Part shown: one piece after another, positions 63,464 through 64,000 of the stretch
Position numbering within the stretch: position 1 is the first letter of the stretch
How the letters are laid out: each line of letters begins with the position of its first letter
Assembly: GCF_018131225.1 (NCBI RefSeq)
Contig: NZ_JAFCMM010000002.1
Coordinates: 930,001 to 994,000 of the forward strand
DNA: 64,000 nucleotides
Direction: 5' to 3'
From: Bradyrhizobium sp. U87765 SZCCT0048
GTDB lineage: Bacteria > Pseudomonadota > Alphaproteobacteria > Rhizobiales > Xanthobacteraceae
Position numbers and translations under genes: made by a program
The notes under the pieces: model-generated
Told to the model about the DNA's origin: nothing
Database searches by the model: none
Seen by the model: only the letters and a program-made list of their open reading frames with translations

Positions 63464-64000
63464 GCCAGCCGCACCGACAGCAACAGCAGCACCAGCACCT
63501 CGACGACCTGCTCCGCGGCGCCGAGCACGTCGCCGGTGTAACCACCGATCTGGCGCCGCGCCAGCCAGCCCACAGCGGTCGCCCCGGCGACGGTCATGAT
63601 CATGGCGAGCAGCGCCGTGCCGAGCGGCAGGCAGATCACCGCGATCAGCAGGCCGATCGCGAGCGCGATGAGCACGGTCGCCTGATCGGGACGGCCCGCG
63701 CTCGCGGCCAGGCCGTCGCTGCGCGCCGGCGGCAGCAGCAGCGCGAGCGCCGGCAGCGGGCTGCGCGCCAGCGCATGGGCCACCACCAGCGCCGGCACAA
63801 CCGCGTGCAGCGGCAGCGCAGCCAGCGCCGCGAGCCTGGCAGCAAAACTCGTGATCAACGCCAGCATTCCGTAGCTGCCGAGCCGGCTGTCCTTCATGAT
63901 CGCGAGCTTGGCGGCGATGTCGCGTCCGCCGCCGAAACCATCAGCGACGTCGCCAAGACCATCCTCGTGCAGCGCGCCGGTGAGCCACGCGCTGGCGCCC
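63460..64000 (-). CDS. cobS: Adenosylcobinamide-GDP ribazoletransferase (cobalamin synthase), 5' part cut by window edge
   Basis: The frame stays open to the right edge, so the N-terminal part is missing. The visible 179 residues include ALHEDGLGDVADGFGGGRD with the metal-binding Asp cluster, SRLGSYGMLALI, and several hydrophobic helices, all typical of CobS (CobV in P. denitrificans style). It joins adenosylcobinamide-GDP and alpha-ribazole in the inner membrane to form cobalamin. The stop overlaps the phosphatase start. Confidence 0.93.
   Translation of the reverse strand, partial: GASAWLTGALHEDGLGDVADGFGGGRDIAAKLAIMKDSRLGSYGMLALITSFAARLAALAALPLHAVVPALVVAHALARSPLPALALLLPPARSDGLAASAGRPDQATVLIALAIGLLIAVICLPLGTALLAMIMTVAGATAVGWLARRQIGGYTGDVLGAAEQVVEVLVLLLLSVRLA

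Overview
The window is high-GC alphaproteobacterial chromosome. Gene content and repeat families point to the Bradyrhizobium/Rhodopseudomonas/Afipia group (Bradyrhizobiaceae). Supporting features are a form II CoxSLM-type molybdenum hydroxylase, trehalose synthesis with a GH15 hydrolase, an HmbR-like HPPD/Lrp pair, an aerobic cobalamin pathway under cobalamin riboswitches, and palindromic repeats with CCGGAATGAC and CCTCATCC ends typical of that family. This assignment is inference from content; no 16S gene is present.

Layout: 1-4.8 kb is core chromosome with the end of a lactate permease, a membrane GGDEF cyclase, an unknown protein and four small secreted or membrane proteins. From 5,070 to 27,001 lies an integrated genomic island bounded by 16-bp direct repeats. 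The right copy is the 3' end of an intact tRNA-Ser(GGA) gene, next to a large tyrosine integrase read toward the island interior. The island carries remnants of an older element at its left end, a two-gene nucleotide-metabolism-like pair (a membrane-anchored dCTP deaminase/dUTPase-fold protein and a thymidylate-synthase homologue with an Asn-to-Asp change in the pyrimidine pocket), a six-gene defence-like operon on the minus strand, and a MobC/relaxase mobilization module with a candidate oriT hairpin. The defence operon reads: cytosine-5 methyltransferase, a 1344-aa P-loop protein, a 289-aa protein, an 1880-aa DEAD helicase with a DUF1998-type C-terminus, a Cas4/RecB-like Fe-S nuclease, and a Vsr endonuclease. 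The first four match the gene order and sizes expected of Druantia type II (DruM-DruF-DruG-DruE). The last two are additions that make the locus look like an expanded variant.

From 27.3 kb the chromosome resumes: a TusA-like protein and a secreted small protein; a trehalose operon (MFS transporter, OtsB, GH15, OtsA); a chemoreceptor; a two-subunit CoA-transferase; coxSLM; a DUF938 methyltransferase; and divergent hppD and an Lrp-family regulator.

From 45.4 kb to the end is a vitamin B12 locus. Two TonB-dependent receptors, each behind its own cobalamin riboswitch, lead into btuC-btuD-(antisense cobC)-btuF-cobD. On the opposite strand a third riboswitch heads an operon of DUF1636-cobP-cobW-cobN-cobO-cobQ, preceded by a phosphatase and cobS that runs off the right edge. 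Together these genes cover corrinoid uptake, cobalt insertion, adenosylation, amidation, and nucleotide-loop assembly.
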